This document shows positions 53,151-61,525 of a stretch of 64,000 nucleotides of DNA, one piece after another. How positions within the stretch are numbered: position 1 is the stretch's first letter; every line of letters begins with the position of its first letter. Source of the DNA: Pseudomonas sp. St316. GTDB taxonomy: Bacteria; Pseudomonadota; Gammaproteobacteria; Pseudomonadales; Pseudomonadaceae. Under the pieces are notes generated by a model. That model was not told the DNA's origin. It did not search any database and saw only the letters and a list, made by a program, of their open reading frames with translations. Location: positions 3,472,001-3,536,000 of the forward strand of contig NZ_AP021901.1 in the NCBI RefSeq assembly GCF_018325905.1, given 5' to 3'. Position numbers and translations under genes: made by a program.

Positions 53151-53977
53151 GGCTTGGCAGCGGTCCAGTCCACCCAGCCGAACTGCCAGGTTGCCAGGAT
53201 CAACAGGCCGAAGGCGATTCGATACCAGGCGAACACGGCGTAGCTGTGGCTGGCGATGAATCGCAGCAGGCCCTTGACCGCAATCATGGCGAAAATGAAC
53301 GCCGTGACGAAGCCAATGGCGAACACCGGGAAATCCGCCGGGACGAACAACTCACGGTATTTGTAGCCCGAGTAGACTGCCGCGCCGACCATGGTCGGCA
53401 TCGCCAGGAAGAACGAAAACTCGGTAGCGGTTTTACGCGACAGCCCGAACAGCAGGCCACCGATAATGGTCGCGCCGGAACGGGAGGTGCCTGGGATCAT
53501 CGCAATGCATTGGGCCAGGCCGACCTTCAGCGCGTCCTTCCAGGAGATCTCGTCCACCGTTTCGGCGTGCACCTGGTGCTGGCGCTTCTCGGCCCAGAGC
53601 ATCACCAGACCGCCCACCACCAACGCCGTGGCCACCGTGATCGGGTTGAACAGGTTGTGGTGGATCCAGTCGGCAAGCAGCACACCCAAGACCACGGCGG
53701 GCAGGAAGGCGATCAGCAGGTTGGCGGTAAACCGGCGGGCGCTGGGTTGCGTCGGCAGGCCCAGCACCACGTCGAAGATCTTGCGCCGGAACTCCCAGAC
53801 CACCGCCAGGATAGCGCCGAGCTGGATGATTATGTTGAACGCCATCGCACGTTCGCCACCGAACTCAAGCAAGTCGGCGACAATGATCTGGTGCCCCGTG
53901 CTGGAAATCGGCAGAAACTCCGTCAAGCCTTCTACTACGCCAAGAATCAGTGCCGAAAAGGCGGTCCACAAATCCAT
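53147..53977 (-). CDS. uppP: Undecaprenyl-diphosphatase (UppP/BacA)
   Basis: Integral membrane phosphatase of 276 aa that recycles the lipid carrier for peptidoglycan and O-antigen synthesis and confers bacitracin tolerance. Family motifs: [14 protein letters not shown] near residue 16 with the catalytic Glu pair region, and [21 protein letters not shown] at about 160 with the essential Arg. Position: the ORF lies upstream of the DUF1294 gene when read on the minus strand only by overlap of the 53147-53150 tetranucleotide ATGA (uppP stop/DUF1294 start). Confidence 0.95.
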   Translation of the reverse strand: MDLWTAFSALILGVVEGLTEFLPISSTGHQIIVADLLEFGGERAMAFNIIIQLGAILAVVWEFRRKIFDVVLGLPTQPSARRFTANLLIAFLPAVVLGVLLADWIHHNLFNPITVATALVVGGLVMLWAEKRQHQVHAETVDEISWKDALKVGLAQCIAMIPGTSRSGATIIGGLLFGLSRKTATEFSFFLAMPTMVGAAVYSGYKYRELFVPADFPVFAIGFVTAFIFAMIAVKGLLRFIASHSYAVFAWYRIAFGLLILATWQFGWVDWTAAKP

Positions 53978-54188
53978 TCATCCCCCAAAAAAGACGCTGT
54001 TCATGCAGGTCTTATCAATATTCAAGTGTCATGCAGGTAGCCCCGTAGCGGGTGCACGATAACCGCGACCTTTCAAAAAAAACCAATGAAAGATCAGAAC
54101 AGGCTCAGGTTTTGCGCTGCGGGGCCGAAATCCTATCAGACAAGCCCTGATAACGCTGCCGCGTTGTGACTCAGGTCAATGACCGATA

Positions 54189-54215
54189 ACGGCCGGACGC
54201 TACAGTGCCGGCCGT
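54189..54215. other. Perfect 8-bp inverted repeat before the chemoreceptor gene
   Basis: ACGGCCGG-N11-CCGGCCGT, 36 bp upstream of the start codon. It would form a strong hairpin in the leader or mark a regulator site; its role is not clear. Confidence 0.35.
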
Positions 54216-54251
54216 CGATATGACAAGAATAAAAAACCGGAGTGACAGCGT

Positions 54252-55886
54252 ATGAATAGCTTGCGCAGTGTGTCGATCAGCCGACGCTTGTGGCTCATCC
54301 TGGTCGTGGCCATCGTGATGTTGTTCACGCTCGGCGCCTTGATGCTTAAACAGATCCACAGCGACCTCTACCAAGCCAAGGTGCAGAAAACCCAGCATGT
54401 GGTACAGACCGCCAGCGGCGTGCTGACTTACTACCAAGGCCTGGAAGCCGCCGGCACCCTGACCCGTGACGCCGCGCAAAAGCAGGCCCTCAGCGCCGTG
54501 CGTGGCCTGCGCTACAACCAGAGTGACTATTTCTGGATCAACGACCTGACGCCGGTCATGATCATGCACCCGACCAACCCGAAGCTTGAAGGCCAGAATC
54601 TCTCGGCCATCCGTGACCCGAACGGCTATGCGCTGTTCAACGAGATGGTTGCCATCGCCAAGTCCAAGGGCGCTGGCATGATCAATTACCTCTGGCCGAA
54701 GCCTGGCGCCGAGGCCCCCGTGGGCAAGACCTCCTACGTCCAACTGTTCGAGCCCTGGGGCTGGATCATCGGTTCGGGTGTGTACATCGATGACGTCCAG
54801 GCCGAGTTTCAGTCCCAGGTGATCAAGGCCTCCGTGGTCGGTTTGGTCATCACCCTGCTCATGGGCCTGCTGTTGACCCTGATCGTGCGCAGCATCGTCG
54901 GCCCGCTGCAGGAAACGGTCAACGCCATGGCCAACATCGCCAGCGGCGAGAGTGACCTGACTCGCACCCTCGATACCCACGGTCAGGACGAAGTGACCCA
55001 ACTGGCGCGGCATTTCAACGCCTTTACTGCCAAGTTGCGGCAAGTGGTGACCCAACTGCAAGCTTCGGCCAGTGCGCTGGGGCAATCCTCCAGCGAATTG
55101 GGCAACGATGCAGCCCAGGCCCAGGAGCGCAGCCAGCAGCAGTCGCAACAAATGGAGCTGGTGGCGACCGCGATCAATGAGGTGACCTATGGCGTGCAGG
55201 ACGTGGCCAAGAACGCCGAGCACGCGGCCAGTGAGATGCGCGACGCCGAAACCCAGGCCCAGCAAGGCCAGGTCAACATCGATGGCAGCTTGCAGCAGAT
55301 CGACCGCCTGTCCCAGACCATCGACCAGGCGGTGGAAGTGATCCGTACCCTGGCGAGCGAAAGCACCCAGATTGGCAGCGTGCTGGAGGTGATTCGCTCC
55401 ATTGCCGAGCAGACCAACCTGTTGGCCCTCAACGCCGCGATCGAAGCCGCCCGTGCCGGCGAACAAGGCCGGGGCTTTGCGGTGGTCGCCGATGAAGTGC
55501 GGCTGCTGGCCCAGCGTACGCAGAAGTCCACTGCAGAGATCCAGGCGATGATCGAGCGCCTGCAAACTCATTCCGAAGCGGCCGTGAAAGTCATCAGCGA
55601 CAGCAGCCGTGCTTCACAGCTGACCATTGAACAGGCCGGCCTGGCCGGTGCCAGCCTCAACGCCATCGGCCAGGCCCTGCGCAATCTCAACAGCCTGAAC
55701 GCCTCCATCGCCAGCGCCACGTTGCAACAGGCCCATGTGGTCGAAGACATCAACCAGAACGTGACCCAGGCCGCCGGACTGTCCCACAGCACCGCCATGG
55801 CAGCCGAACAATCCAGTCAGGCCAGCACCCGCCTCAAGGCGTTGAGTGAACAGTTGAACGGGTTGCTCACACAGTTCCGAGTCTAA
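54252..55886 (+). CDS. Methyl-accepting chemotaxis protein with single Cache domain
   Basis: Transmembrane chemoreceptor of 544 aa. Membrane helix at about 12-33, a periplasmic sCache_2 domain ([37 protein letters not shown]), a second helix at about 195-215, a HAMP domain ([20 protein letters not shown]) and a cytoplasmic signalling part whose tip [20 protein letters not shown] and [16 protein letters not shown] is the conserved CheA/CheW contact. No CheR-tethering pentapeptide is seen at the end. sCache_2 receptors often bind short organic acids; the ligand here is unknown. Confidence 0.94.
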   Translation: MNSLRSVSISRRLWLILVVAIVMLFTLGALMLKQIHSDLYQAKVQKTQHVVQTASGVLTYYQGLEAAGTLTRDAAQKQALSAVRGLRYNQSDYFWINDLTPVMIMHPTNPKLEGQNLSAIRDPNGYALFNEMVAIAKSKGAGMINYLWPKPGAEAPVGKTSYVQLFEPWGWIIGSGVYIDDVQAEFQSQVIKASVVGLVITLLMGLLLTLIVRSIVGPLQETVNAMANIASGESDLTRTLDTHGQDEVTQLARHFNAFTAKLRQVVTQLQASASALGQSSSELGNDAAQAQERSQQQSQQMELVATAINEVTYGVQDVAKNAEHAASEMRDAETQAQQGQVNIDGSLQQIDRLSQTIDQAVEVIRTLASESTQIGSVLEVIRSIAEQTNLLALNAAIEAARAGEQGRGFAVVADEVRLLAQRTQKSTAEIQAMIERLQTHSEAAVKVISDSSRASQLTIEQAGLAGASLNAIGQALRNLNSLNASIASATLQQAHVVEDINQNVTQAAGLSHSTAMAAEQSSQASTRLKALSEQLNGLLTQFRV

Positions 55887-55902
55887 AAATCGGTACCCCC
55901 CC

Positions 55903-55992
55903 TGTGGGAGCGAGCTCGCTCGCGATAGCGGTAGCACATTCAGCACTGATGCAAGCTGACCCTCCGCCATCGCGAGCAAGCTCGCTCCCACA
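55903..55992. repeat. REPIN behind the chemoreceptor gene
   Basis: Inverted arms TGTGGGAGCGAGCTCGCTCG and CGAGCAAGCTCGCTCCCACA, about 90 bp, 16 bp after the stop codon. Confidence 0.88.
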
Positions 55993-56190
55993 TTGGTTTT
56001 GTGCAGGTCTCTGGGTTGGTGTCTACCGTAATTCCCCTGTGGGAGCTCGCTCCCACATTGGTTTTGTGTAGGTCTCTGGGTTGGTGTCTACCGCAATTCC
56101 CCTGTGGGAGCTCGCTCCCACCATTGGTTTAGTGTTGGTCTCGGGTTTGGTGGTTACTGAAATTCCCCTGTGGGAGCGAGCCCGCTCGCG
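55993..56190. repeat. 65-bp tandem repeats built around REP half-elements, three units
   Basis: Units at 55993-56057, 56058-56122 and a diverged third at 56123-56190. Each carries TTGGTTTTGTG, GGTCTCTGGGTTGGTGTCTA and a shortened REP hairpin TGTGGGAGCTCGCTCCCAC. The third runs into a longer REP arm. Together with the REPIN before it, this fills most of the 396-bp gap between the chemoreceptor and pnuC. Confidence 0.88.
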
Positions 56191-56282
56191 ATGGCGGTAG
56201 CGCATCCAGCATTGATATTGGAGCTACCCACGCCATAACGTTTACAATCGCCGCCCTCCTCCATTTCCCCCAAGGAACCGCC

Positions 56283-56846
56283 ATGTCCGGGCTTGAACTG
56301 TTTGCCGCAGCCCTCGGCGTGATCGCTGTCTGGTTGACCGTCAAGCAGAACCCCTGGTGCTGGCCGATCGGCCTGGTCATGGTGTTGCTGTACAGCTGGA
56401 TTTTTTTCGAGGTGAAGTTGTACTCGGACATGCTGCTGCAGGTTGTCTACGCGGTGCTGCAACTCTACGGTTGGTGGCAATGGACCCGTGCCGGGCACAA
56501 TCATGACGGACGCCAGGTCAGCCACCTCGCAGGGTCATCAGTGCTGTTCGGCCTGGCTATCGGTGCGACAGGCAGTCTGCTGTTGGGCGCCGCCATGGCC
56601 CACTGGACCGATGCCGCCCAGCCCTGGCTCGATGCCGCGCTCACCGGTTTCAGCCTCGTGGCCCAGTGGTGGATGGCACAAAAACGCGTGCAATGCTGGC
56701 CGCTGTGGATTGCCCTGGACGTGATCTTCGTCGGCCTGTTCATCTACAAAGACTTGCACCTGACCGCCGCGCTCTATGCCCTGTTCACCCTGCTGGCCGT
56801 GCAAGGCTGGCGGGAGTGGCGCGCCGACCCGGCCCTGCGCGCATGA
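56283..56846 (+). CDS. pnuC: Nicotinamide riboside transporter PnuC
   Basis: Inner-membrane vitamin transporter of 187 aa with about seven helices. Family motifs WLTVKQNPWCWPIGLVMVLL and VVYAVLQLYGWWQW near the N-terminal half, and a repeated half later (CWPLWIALDVIFVGLFIYKD). It takes up nicotinamide riboside by facilitated diffusion. The kinase gene that traps the substrate overlaps its stop codon. Confidence 0.92.
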   Translation: MSGLELFAAALGVIAVWLTVKQNPWCWPIGLVMVLLYSWIFFEVKLYSDMLLQVVYAVLQLYGWWQWTRAGHNHDGRQVSHLAGSSVLFGLAIGATGSLLLGAAMAHWTDAAQPWLDAALTGFSLVAQWWMAQKRVQCWPLWIALDVIFVGLFIYKDLHLTAALYALFTLLAVQGWREWRADPALRA

Positions 56847-57382
56847 AGGTGGTGGTACTGACCGGCCCGGAATCCAGCGGCAAGAGTTGGCTGGCGGCGC
56901 AATTGCAGGAACACTTTGGTGGCGTGCGAGTGGATGAGTACGTACGCCACTTCATGGAGCAAACCCAGCGCGATACCTGCCTGGCCGACATCACCGACAT
57001 CGCCACCGGCCAACTGGCCTGGGAAGATGAGGCGCGTGCCCGCCGTCCGGCGCTGTTGATCCTCGACACGCACCTGCTGAGCAATATCCTCTGGAGCCAG
57101 ACCTTGTTCGGCGACTGCCCGGACTGGCTCGAGCCGGCCCTGCTGGCCCGCCATTACGACGTGCACCTGTTGCTGAGCCCCGAGCAGGTCGAATGGACCG
57201 GCGACGGTTTGCGTTGCCAGCCTGAACTGGCAGAACGACTGGCGTTTTTTGAGGCGATCGAGGCTTGGCTGAGCGGACATCAGCAACCGTTCCAGGTCAT
57301 TGAAGGCGATTGGGCGCAACGCCAACAGCAAGTGTTCGCTGTCGTTGCCCAACTGCTTCAGGGTGATCTGTTCCATTACTGA
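56843..57382 (+). CDS. NadR-like nicotinamide riboside kinase
   Basis: Cytoplasmic P-loop kinase of 179 aa. The start ATG 56843 overlaps the pnuC stop (ATGA). Walker A is LTGPESSGKSWLAA, as in the kinase domain of NadR; DEYVRHFME and LILDTHLLSNILWSQ follow as substrate and Walker B regions. The N-terminal HTH and adenylyltransferase domains of full NadR are absent. With PnuC it would import and phosphorylate nicotinamide riboside to NMN. Confidence 0.88.
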   Translation: MKVVVLTGPESSGKSWLAAQLQEHFGGVRVDEYVRHFMEQTQRDTCLADITDIATGQLAWEDEARARRPALLILDTHLLSNILWSQTLFGDCPDWLEPALLARHYDVHLLLSPEQVEWTGDGLRCQPELAERLAFFEAIEAWLSGHQQPFQVIEGDWAQRQQQVFAVVAQLLQGDLFHY

Positions 57383-57498
57383 AACAACTCGGTCGCTGCA
57401 AACCCGGATCCAACGCCGCTTCACCAAATTGCCATCAAGACTGTCAAGCTTCTGAAACACCCGCCCAAAAGCCTGGATCCAGAGGCCTGGGACAGCAG

Positions 57499-57514
57499 GT
57501 GACCGGTTGGTCAC
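57499..57514. promoter_or_regulatory. Candidate enhancer (UAS) dyad for the fap promoter
   Basis: GTGACC-N4-GGTCAC, about 92 bp upstream of the -24 element at 57606. Distance and symmetry fit a binding site for a sigma-54 activator. Confidence 0.5.
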
Positions 57515-57572
57515 GCTGTGCCGTGTCTCAACGCTGAAACAGGTTCCTTCTCCGCCAGGCCAACTACAATTA

Positions 57573-57585
57573 CAACTCATTGAAT
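57573..57585 (-). promoter_or_regulatory. IHF-like site between enhancer and promoter
   Basis: On the minus strand ATTCAA-N4-TTG, one mismatch from the WATCAANNNNTTR consensus. It lies between the dyad and the -24/-12 element, as IHF sites do in sigma-54 promoters. Confidence 0.4.
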
Positions 57586-57605
57586 CCAAAGGTATTTCAA
57601 AAAAC

Positions 57606-57619
57606 GGCACGACACCTGC
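57606..57619 (+). promoter_or_regulatory. Candidate sigma-54 promoter of the fap operon
   Basis: GGCACGACACCTGC has the invariant GG and GC exactly 10 bases apart and matches the extended YTGGCACG-N4-TTGCW consensus in most places. Transcription would start near 57630, about 48 bp before the fapA GTG. Confidence 0.65.
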
Positions 57620-57677
57620 TCTCCCCAACTTCGCAACGCTGGACCAGGGCCAGCCCACCGAAGAAGGAATCGATGCC

Positions 57678-58124
57678 GTGGGGACTTTCGAGAGAAGTTT
57701 GACCTGTCTGCTGTTGATCGGCTGCGCCGCCAGCGCAACACTCAGCCTGCCAGCACAGGCCGAGGGCAACGGCGTCATTGTGCTCAACCGTGACGTGCAG
57801 CCCATCGCAATTGGTCGCAACGGTGGCAAAGACCCCTACCCGACCACCGTCAATGCCAACCCCTCCGAACGAATCAACCAGGCCACCGCCAGCACCGAAC
57901 TGAGCGATGGCGAATTCGCCAGCGTGGCCAGCGGCTCGTCGATCCGCAACACCCTCAACCAAAATACCGGCGTGCAAGGCCTGAACGTCGTGACCAACCC
58001 CAACGGCATGCCGGGCATGAGTGCCGGTCACGGTGGTGGTAGCGGCGGCGCGATCTCCGGCACCATCAACCGCTCGCTGAGTTCCGGCCTGGCCCCGTTG
58101 GGTCGACTGGCAGGAGGTCAGTGA
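57678..58124 (+). CDS. fapA: Fap amyloid operon protein FapA
   Basis: Periplasmic protein of 148 aa, first gene of the fap operon. The start was set at GTG 57678, with AAGGA upstream and a good signal peptide (FERSLTCLLLIGCAASATLS...LPAQA, cleaved before EGNG). The longer frame from 57507 would run back through the promoter. The mature protein is rich in Asn, Ser, Gly and Thr (NPSERINQATASTELSDGEF). FapA is thought to act as a chaperone for the amyloid subunits. It is followed at once by fapB (2 bp). Confidence 0.8.
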   Translation: MGTFERSLTCLLLIGCAASATLSLPAQAEGNGVIVLNRDVQPIAIGRNGGKDPYPTTVNANPSERINQATASTELSDGEFASVASGSSIRNTLNQNTGVQGLNVVTNPNGMPGMSAGHGGGSGGAISGTINRSLSSGLAPLGRLAGGQ

Positions 58125-58125
58125 T

Positions 58126-58704
58126 ATGAAGCCCGTGCTGTTTCTGCTTTCCCTGCTCAGCTCTTTCACTGTATTTGCCGATCCAGGTGTTGCGGTGGTC
58201 AGTAACGCCAACCTGCAGGATTCCGGCAGCCATTACACCGGCAACTTCAACGTCAACCAGGCGGCCGGCTACCAGACCCAGCAAACCAACACCCGGGCGA
58301 TCGCCATTGGCAGCCACGCCCAGGCCAGCACCCGCGTGCAACAACACGTCGACACGCCGGCCGACCCTTCCATGAACGCCACCGCCCGTATCGGCGGTCA
58401 CTCCTTCAGCAACGGCAACGGTGTGCTGGGCGTCAACCAGTCCGCCGGGGCCAACAACCAGATGGCCAATGTCATGCGGGTGGGCATCAGTGCCCATCCG
58501 CAGAGCATTGATGACAGCGCCCTTTCTCAACAGAACGTGGCGTTGCTACCGAACTCAGGAGCAACTGGCGCCCCAACCGGCAGTCGCCAGGTCGTTACCA
58601 GCGACCAGGCCTTCACCGGCAGCCGAGGGGTAATCCAGGTGAACCAGAGCGCCGGGGTGGGGAACCGCATGGCTAACACCCTGAGCATCCGAGTCGCTGA
58701 TTGA
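58126..58704 (+). CDS. fapB: Fap amyloid nucleator FapB
   Basis: Secreted minor amyloid subunit of 192 aa. Signal peptide MKPVLFLLSLLSSFTVFA. Three imperfect repeats are visible: NFNVNQAAGYQTQQTNTRAI, GVLGVNQSAGANNQMANVMR and GVIQVNQSAGVGNRMANTLS, each of the G-V-x-VNQSAG-xNxMAN type found in FapB and FapC. FapB nucleates FapC fibrils on the cell surface in P. fluorescens and P. aeruginosa. Starts 2 bp behind fapA and is followed by fapC after 59 bp. Confidence 0.85.
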   Translation: MKPVLFLLSLLSSFTVFADPGVAVVSNANLQDSGSHYTGNFNVNQAAGYQTQQTNTRAIAIGSHAQASTRVQQHVDTPADPSMNATARIGGHSFSNGNGVLGVNQSAGANNQMANVMRVGISAHPQSIDDSALSQQNVALLPNSGATGAPTGSRQVVTSDQAFTGSRGVIQVNQSAGVGNRMANTLSIRVAD

Positions 58705-58763
58705 CCCGGAGGCTACATAAGAAAGTACTGACACTTAACCAACGACACGCAAGGAGAAACACC

Positions 58764-59756
58764 ATGAAACCTACAATGGCACTCAAACCATTGGTTTTCG
58801 CTCTCGCCGCGGTCATGACAATGGCGGCACAAGCGGGAGGAAACGACAACAACAATGGCCATGGCAATGGCCACGGTCACGGCAATGGCCATCAGCAAGG
58901 GCCGACGCTGGATCAAATGCTCTCCATCAGTGCCGGCGCTGGGGCTACGGTGCTGGACGAGCAGAACAGCGACGGTAACGTGGTGACCAACCAGGCCACC
59001 AGAAACACCGCTGAAGCCACTGACTCGCTCAATGGCAGCAACGGCAACATGGGCGCCAACATTGCCGGCGGCGACGGCAACCAGCAGGACAACGCCGCCG
59101 CCCTGGCCACCGCCGACGAAAACTTCATCTTCGGCTCGGCTGTCGCCGCCTCCAGCGCCACCCAGGTCAATAACAACAACTACGTCAAGAACAACTCGAC
59201 GCAAAACAACGCCTCGCTCACCAATGCGGGCAACAATGGCTCCGGCAACATCGGCATCAACGTGACCGCCGGGAACTTCAACCAACAGAAAAACAACCTG
59301 GCCATCGCCGTATCCGGGGGCCGTGTCGCACAGGCCGCCGCCGCGGCTGACCAGTCCTCCACCGGCCTTGTGGTCGACAACAAAGGCGTGCGGACCTACA
59401 AGACCGACACCCTCACCAGCACCTACAGCGCCTCCGGCACGTTCAAGGCCAAAGGTACCGGTACCGCCGAAGACAACGATCACGGCGGCTGGGACAACAA
59501 AGGCGGCGGCTATGGCGGCGGTCACGATGACGACAAGTTCAAGTTCTCCGCCGTGGGGACCTTCGAACTGGCCGGCAGCAACACTCAGCAGGTGCTGACC
59601 CGCGACGGTTGGAAAAACCCTGTGATCAACAACGCCACCATGACCAACTCCATGAACGGCTTCTCCGGTAACGGCGGCGCCAACGTGTCCGCAGGCGTGG
59701 GCAACCAGCAGAGCAACTCGCTGTCCATCGCTGCCGGCTGCAAGGCTTGCATGTAA
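58764..59756 (+). CDS. fapC: Major functional-amyloid subunit FapC
   Basis: Secreted fibril-forming protein of 330 aa. Start ATG 58764 has AAGGAG; signal peptide to AAQA. After a His/Gly/Asn-rich head (GGNDNNNGHGNGHGHGNGH) come three amyloid repeats: NMGANIAGGDGNQQDNAAAL (R1), NIGINVTAGNFNQQKNNLAI (R2) and NGGANVSAGVGNQQSNSLSI (R3), with R2 and R3 separated by a long linker (about 185-286) carrying a Gly/Asp/His stretch (HGGWDNKGGGYGGGHDDDK). It ends in a CKAC motif, the conserved CxxC of FapC. A REPIN follows before fapD. Confidence 0.92.
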   Translation: MKPTMALKPLVFALAAVMTMAAQAGGNDNNNGHGNGHGHGNGHQQGPTLDQMLSISAGAGATVLDEQNSDGNVVTNQATRNTAEATDSLNGSNGNMGANIAGGDGNQQDNAAALATADENFIFGSAVAASSATQVNNNNYVKNNSTQNNASLTNAGNNGSGNIGINVTAGNFNQQKNNLAIAVSGGRVAQAAAAADQSSTGLVVDNKGVRTYKTDTLTSTYSASGTFKAKGTGTAEDNDHGGWDNKGGGYGGGHDDDKFKFSAVGTFELAGSNTQQVLTRDGWKNPVINNATMTNSMNGFSGNGGANVSAGVGNQQSNSLSIAAGCKACM

Positions 59757-59817
59757 GCGCGGGTGAAACGAAGCCCCGGCAACAGTAATGCTGTTCCCCT
59801 AGGGTTTGGATGAATCT

Positions 59818-59910
59818 TGTGGCGAGGGAGCTTGCTCCCGTTCGGTTGCGCAGCAACCGCAAAAACTTGGGACCACTGCGCAGCCCAGTGGGAGCAAGCT
59901 CCCTCGCCAC
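59818..59910. repeat. REPIN inside the fap operon (fapC|fapD), TGTGGCGAGGG subtype
   Basis: Arms TGTGGCGAGGGAGCTTGCTC and GAGCAAGCTCCCTCGCCAC with an inner hairpin GGTTGCGCAGCAACC. It fills the 236-bp fapC-fapD gap and may protect the fapABC message. The only supported feature of that gap. Confidence 0.88.
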
Positions 59911-59992
59911 GGACTCATTTCAATGCTTTAGACGAAGGGTGCTGCTGGGAAAAGGGGCTTTTTTCCCTGGATGTCCACTAGGCGTATTGATC

Positions 59993-60673
59993 ATGCGTGT
60001 CACTGCCGTTTCCCTGCTGCTCTGCCTGGCCTGCGTGGCCGAAGCGGCGCAGATGCCCGTCGCCGCCCTGCCTGGCGGCATGCTGGTCTACAAACCGGTG
60101 CAAAGCGTACGCGAACGCAAGTTCAGCGACATCGTCGAGCAGAAAACCGATTTCAGTTGCGGTGCCGCCGCGCTGGCCACGGTATTGCGCCAGGCCTATT
60201 GGCTTGACGTCGACGAAGAGCACGTCATCAAAGGCATGCTGGTCAATGCCGACCAGAACCTGGTTCGTACCCAGGGGTTTTCCATGCTGGACATGAAGCG
60301 CTACGTGGAAGCCATCGGCATGCGCGCCCGAGGCTACCGGATACCGCCAGAGAAACTCGAAGCGGTGACGATTCCGGTGGTGGTCCTGATGGAAATACGC
60401 GGCTACAAGCACTTCGTGGTGTTGCAGCGGACCGACAAGCAATGGGTCTACATCGGCGACCCGGTGCTGGGCCACAAGCGCTACGCCCATGATGAGTTCG
60501 TCAAAGGCTGGAACGGCATCGTCTTTGCGATCGTCGGCCCGGGCTATGACAAGACCAATGCGCTACGCAGCCCTCCTCAACCCCTGACCGCCCGTAACAA
60601 GCTGGACGGTTTCAACCCGGTCAGGGATGCGGAACTGATGGATTTCGGCTTCATACAGAGCGACTTTTTCTAA
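59993..60673 (+). CDS. fapD: C39-type cysteine protease FapD
   Basis: Periplasmic papain-like protease of 226 aa. The start ATG 59993 gives a signal peptide (MRVTAVSLLLCLACVAEA); the longer frame runs back through the REPIN. Catalytic residues of peptidase family C39: Cys56 in DFSCGAAALATVL, His140 in GYKHFVVLQ, Asp156 in IGDPVLG. FapD is needed for export or maturation of Fap subunits. Confidence 0.9.
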   Translation: MRVTAVSLLLCLACVAEAAQMPVAALPGGMLVYKPVQSVRERKFSDIVEQKTDFSCGAAALATVLRQAYWLDVDEEHVIKGMLVNADQNLVRTQGFSMLDMKRYVEAIGMRARGYRIPPEKLEAVTIPVVVLMEIRGYKHFVVLQRTDKQWVYIGDPVLGHKRYAHDEFVKGWNGIVFAIVGPGYDKTNALRSPPQPLTARNKLDGFNPVRDAELMDFGFIQSDFF

Positions 60674-60732
60674 TCGCCGACCCACTGCCAACATAATTAC
60701 AAAAAAGGAGCAGGACGCTCCGGGAGCAGCAC

Positions 60733-61479
60733 ATGAAAACCTCTCACTGGCTGTCGCTGGCCTGCCTGCTCGCGACCGCCTCGGGCTACGCCCATGCGGG
60801 CTTCAAACCCATCGAAGTCAAGGACCAGGAGCTGGCCGAGCTGCGCGGTCGTTATGTCATGCCCGGCCGCATCATCAGCTTCGGCATCGTCATGAGCAGT
60901 ACCTGGCGCAACGCCAGCGGCGACTTGATCGGCGCCACCAGCACCCTGCAGATCCAGGCCGCCACCGTCAAACCCGAGTTCTATGTCTCCACCATCAAGC
61001 AAACCGGCAACGGCAGCGCCCCCGAACAGGGCAGCGGCAACATTACCGGTGGCGCCGGCCTTGGCACGAGCCAGGGCGTGACCCAGAGCGTACGCGCCGC
61101 CGGCGACGGCAACAGCGCCTACAACAACGTCAACATCAACGTAAAAGAGGGCAACCAGGCGCCAGCGCTCGTGCCTTCCCAAGGCCAATTGCTGACCAAA
61201 GGCCAGACCATCAGCGGCAGCAACGCCGCCGGCAGTGTCGCGGTCACCGCCACCGGCAACGGCGTGCAAATGGCGATCCAGGCCAGCCACAACCAAGGCA
61301 GCACCCTGCAACAGGTGGCTCAAGGTGGCTTGTTGCAAAACACTCGCCTGTTGGGCAACAGCAACCTGGTCAACAACCTGACGCAGCTCAACGTGGTACT
61401 GAACAATAACGGCCCCAGTGCCGGCGCACTGGACTGCAACCTGACCCAACTGCGCGGGCTCCGTAACCTCGGTTATTGA
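60733..61479 (+). CDS. fapE: Minor amyloid component FapE
   Basis: Secreted protein of 248 aa. Signal peptide MKTSHWLSLACLLATASGYA...HAG. N-terminal region ELAELRGRYVMPGRIISFG, then Asn/Gly/Ser-rich repeats (VNNLTQLNVVLNNNGPSAGA), and a conserved C-terminus CNLTQLRGLRNLGY. This layout and the operon place between fapD and fapF identify FapE, a minor component found in purified fibrils. Confidence 0.87.
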   Translation: MKTSHWLSLACLLATASGYAHAGFKPIEVKDQELAELRGRYVMPGRIISFGIVMSSTWRNASGDLIGATSTLQIQAATVKPEFYVSTIKQTGNGSAPEQGSGNITGGAGLGTSQGVTQSVRAAGDGNSAYNNVNINVKEGNQAPALVPSQGQLLTKGQTISGSNAAGSVAVTATGNGVQMAIQASHNQGSTLQQVAQGGLLQNTRLLGNSNLVNNLTQLNVVLNNNGPSAGALDCNLTQLRGLRNLGY

Positions 61480-61525
61480 ACTACGCTGATTTCCGATCAT
61501 TGGGCAATTAGGGACGGCATATTTC

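Noticed and set aside
54121..54200. FliA (sigma-28) promoter before the chemoreceptor gene
   Set aside because: An ACCGATAA resembling the -10 element is present, but no TAAA-like -35 at the required distance.
57507..57677. N-terminal extension of the fapA frame
   Set aside because: It would run through the sigma-54 promoter and place a signal peptide 57 residues inside the protein; the GTG at 57678 has a ribosome-binding site and gives a normal signal peptide.
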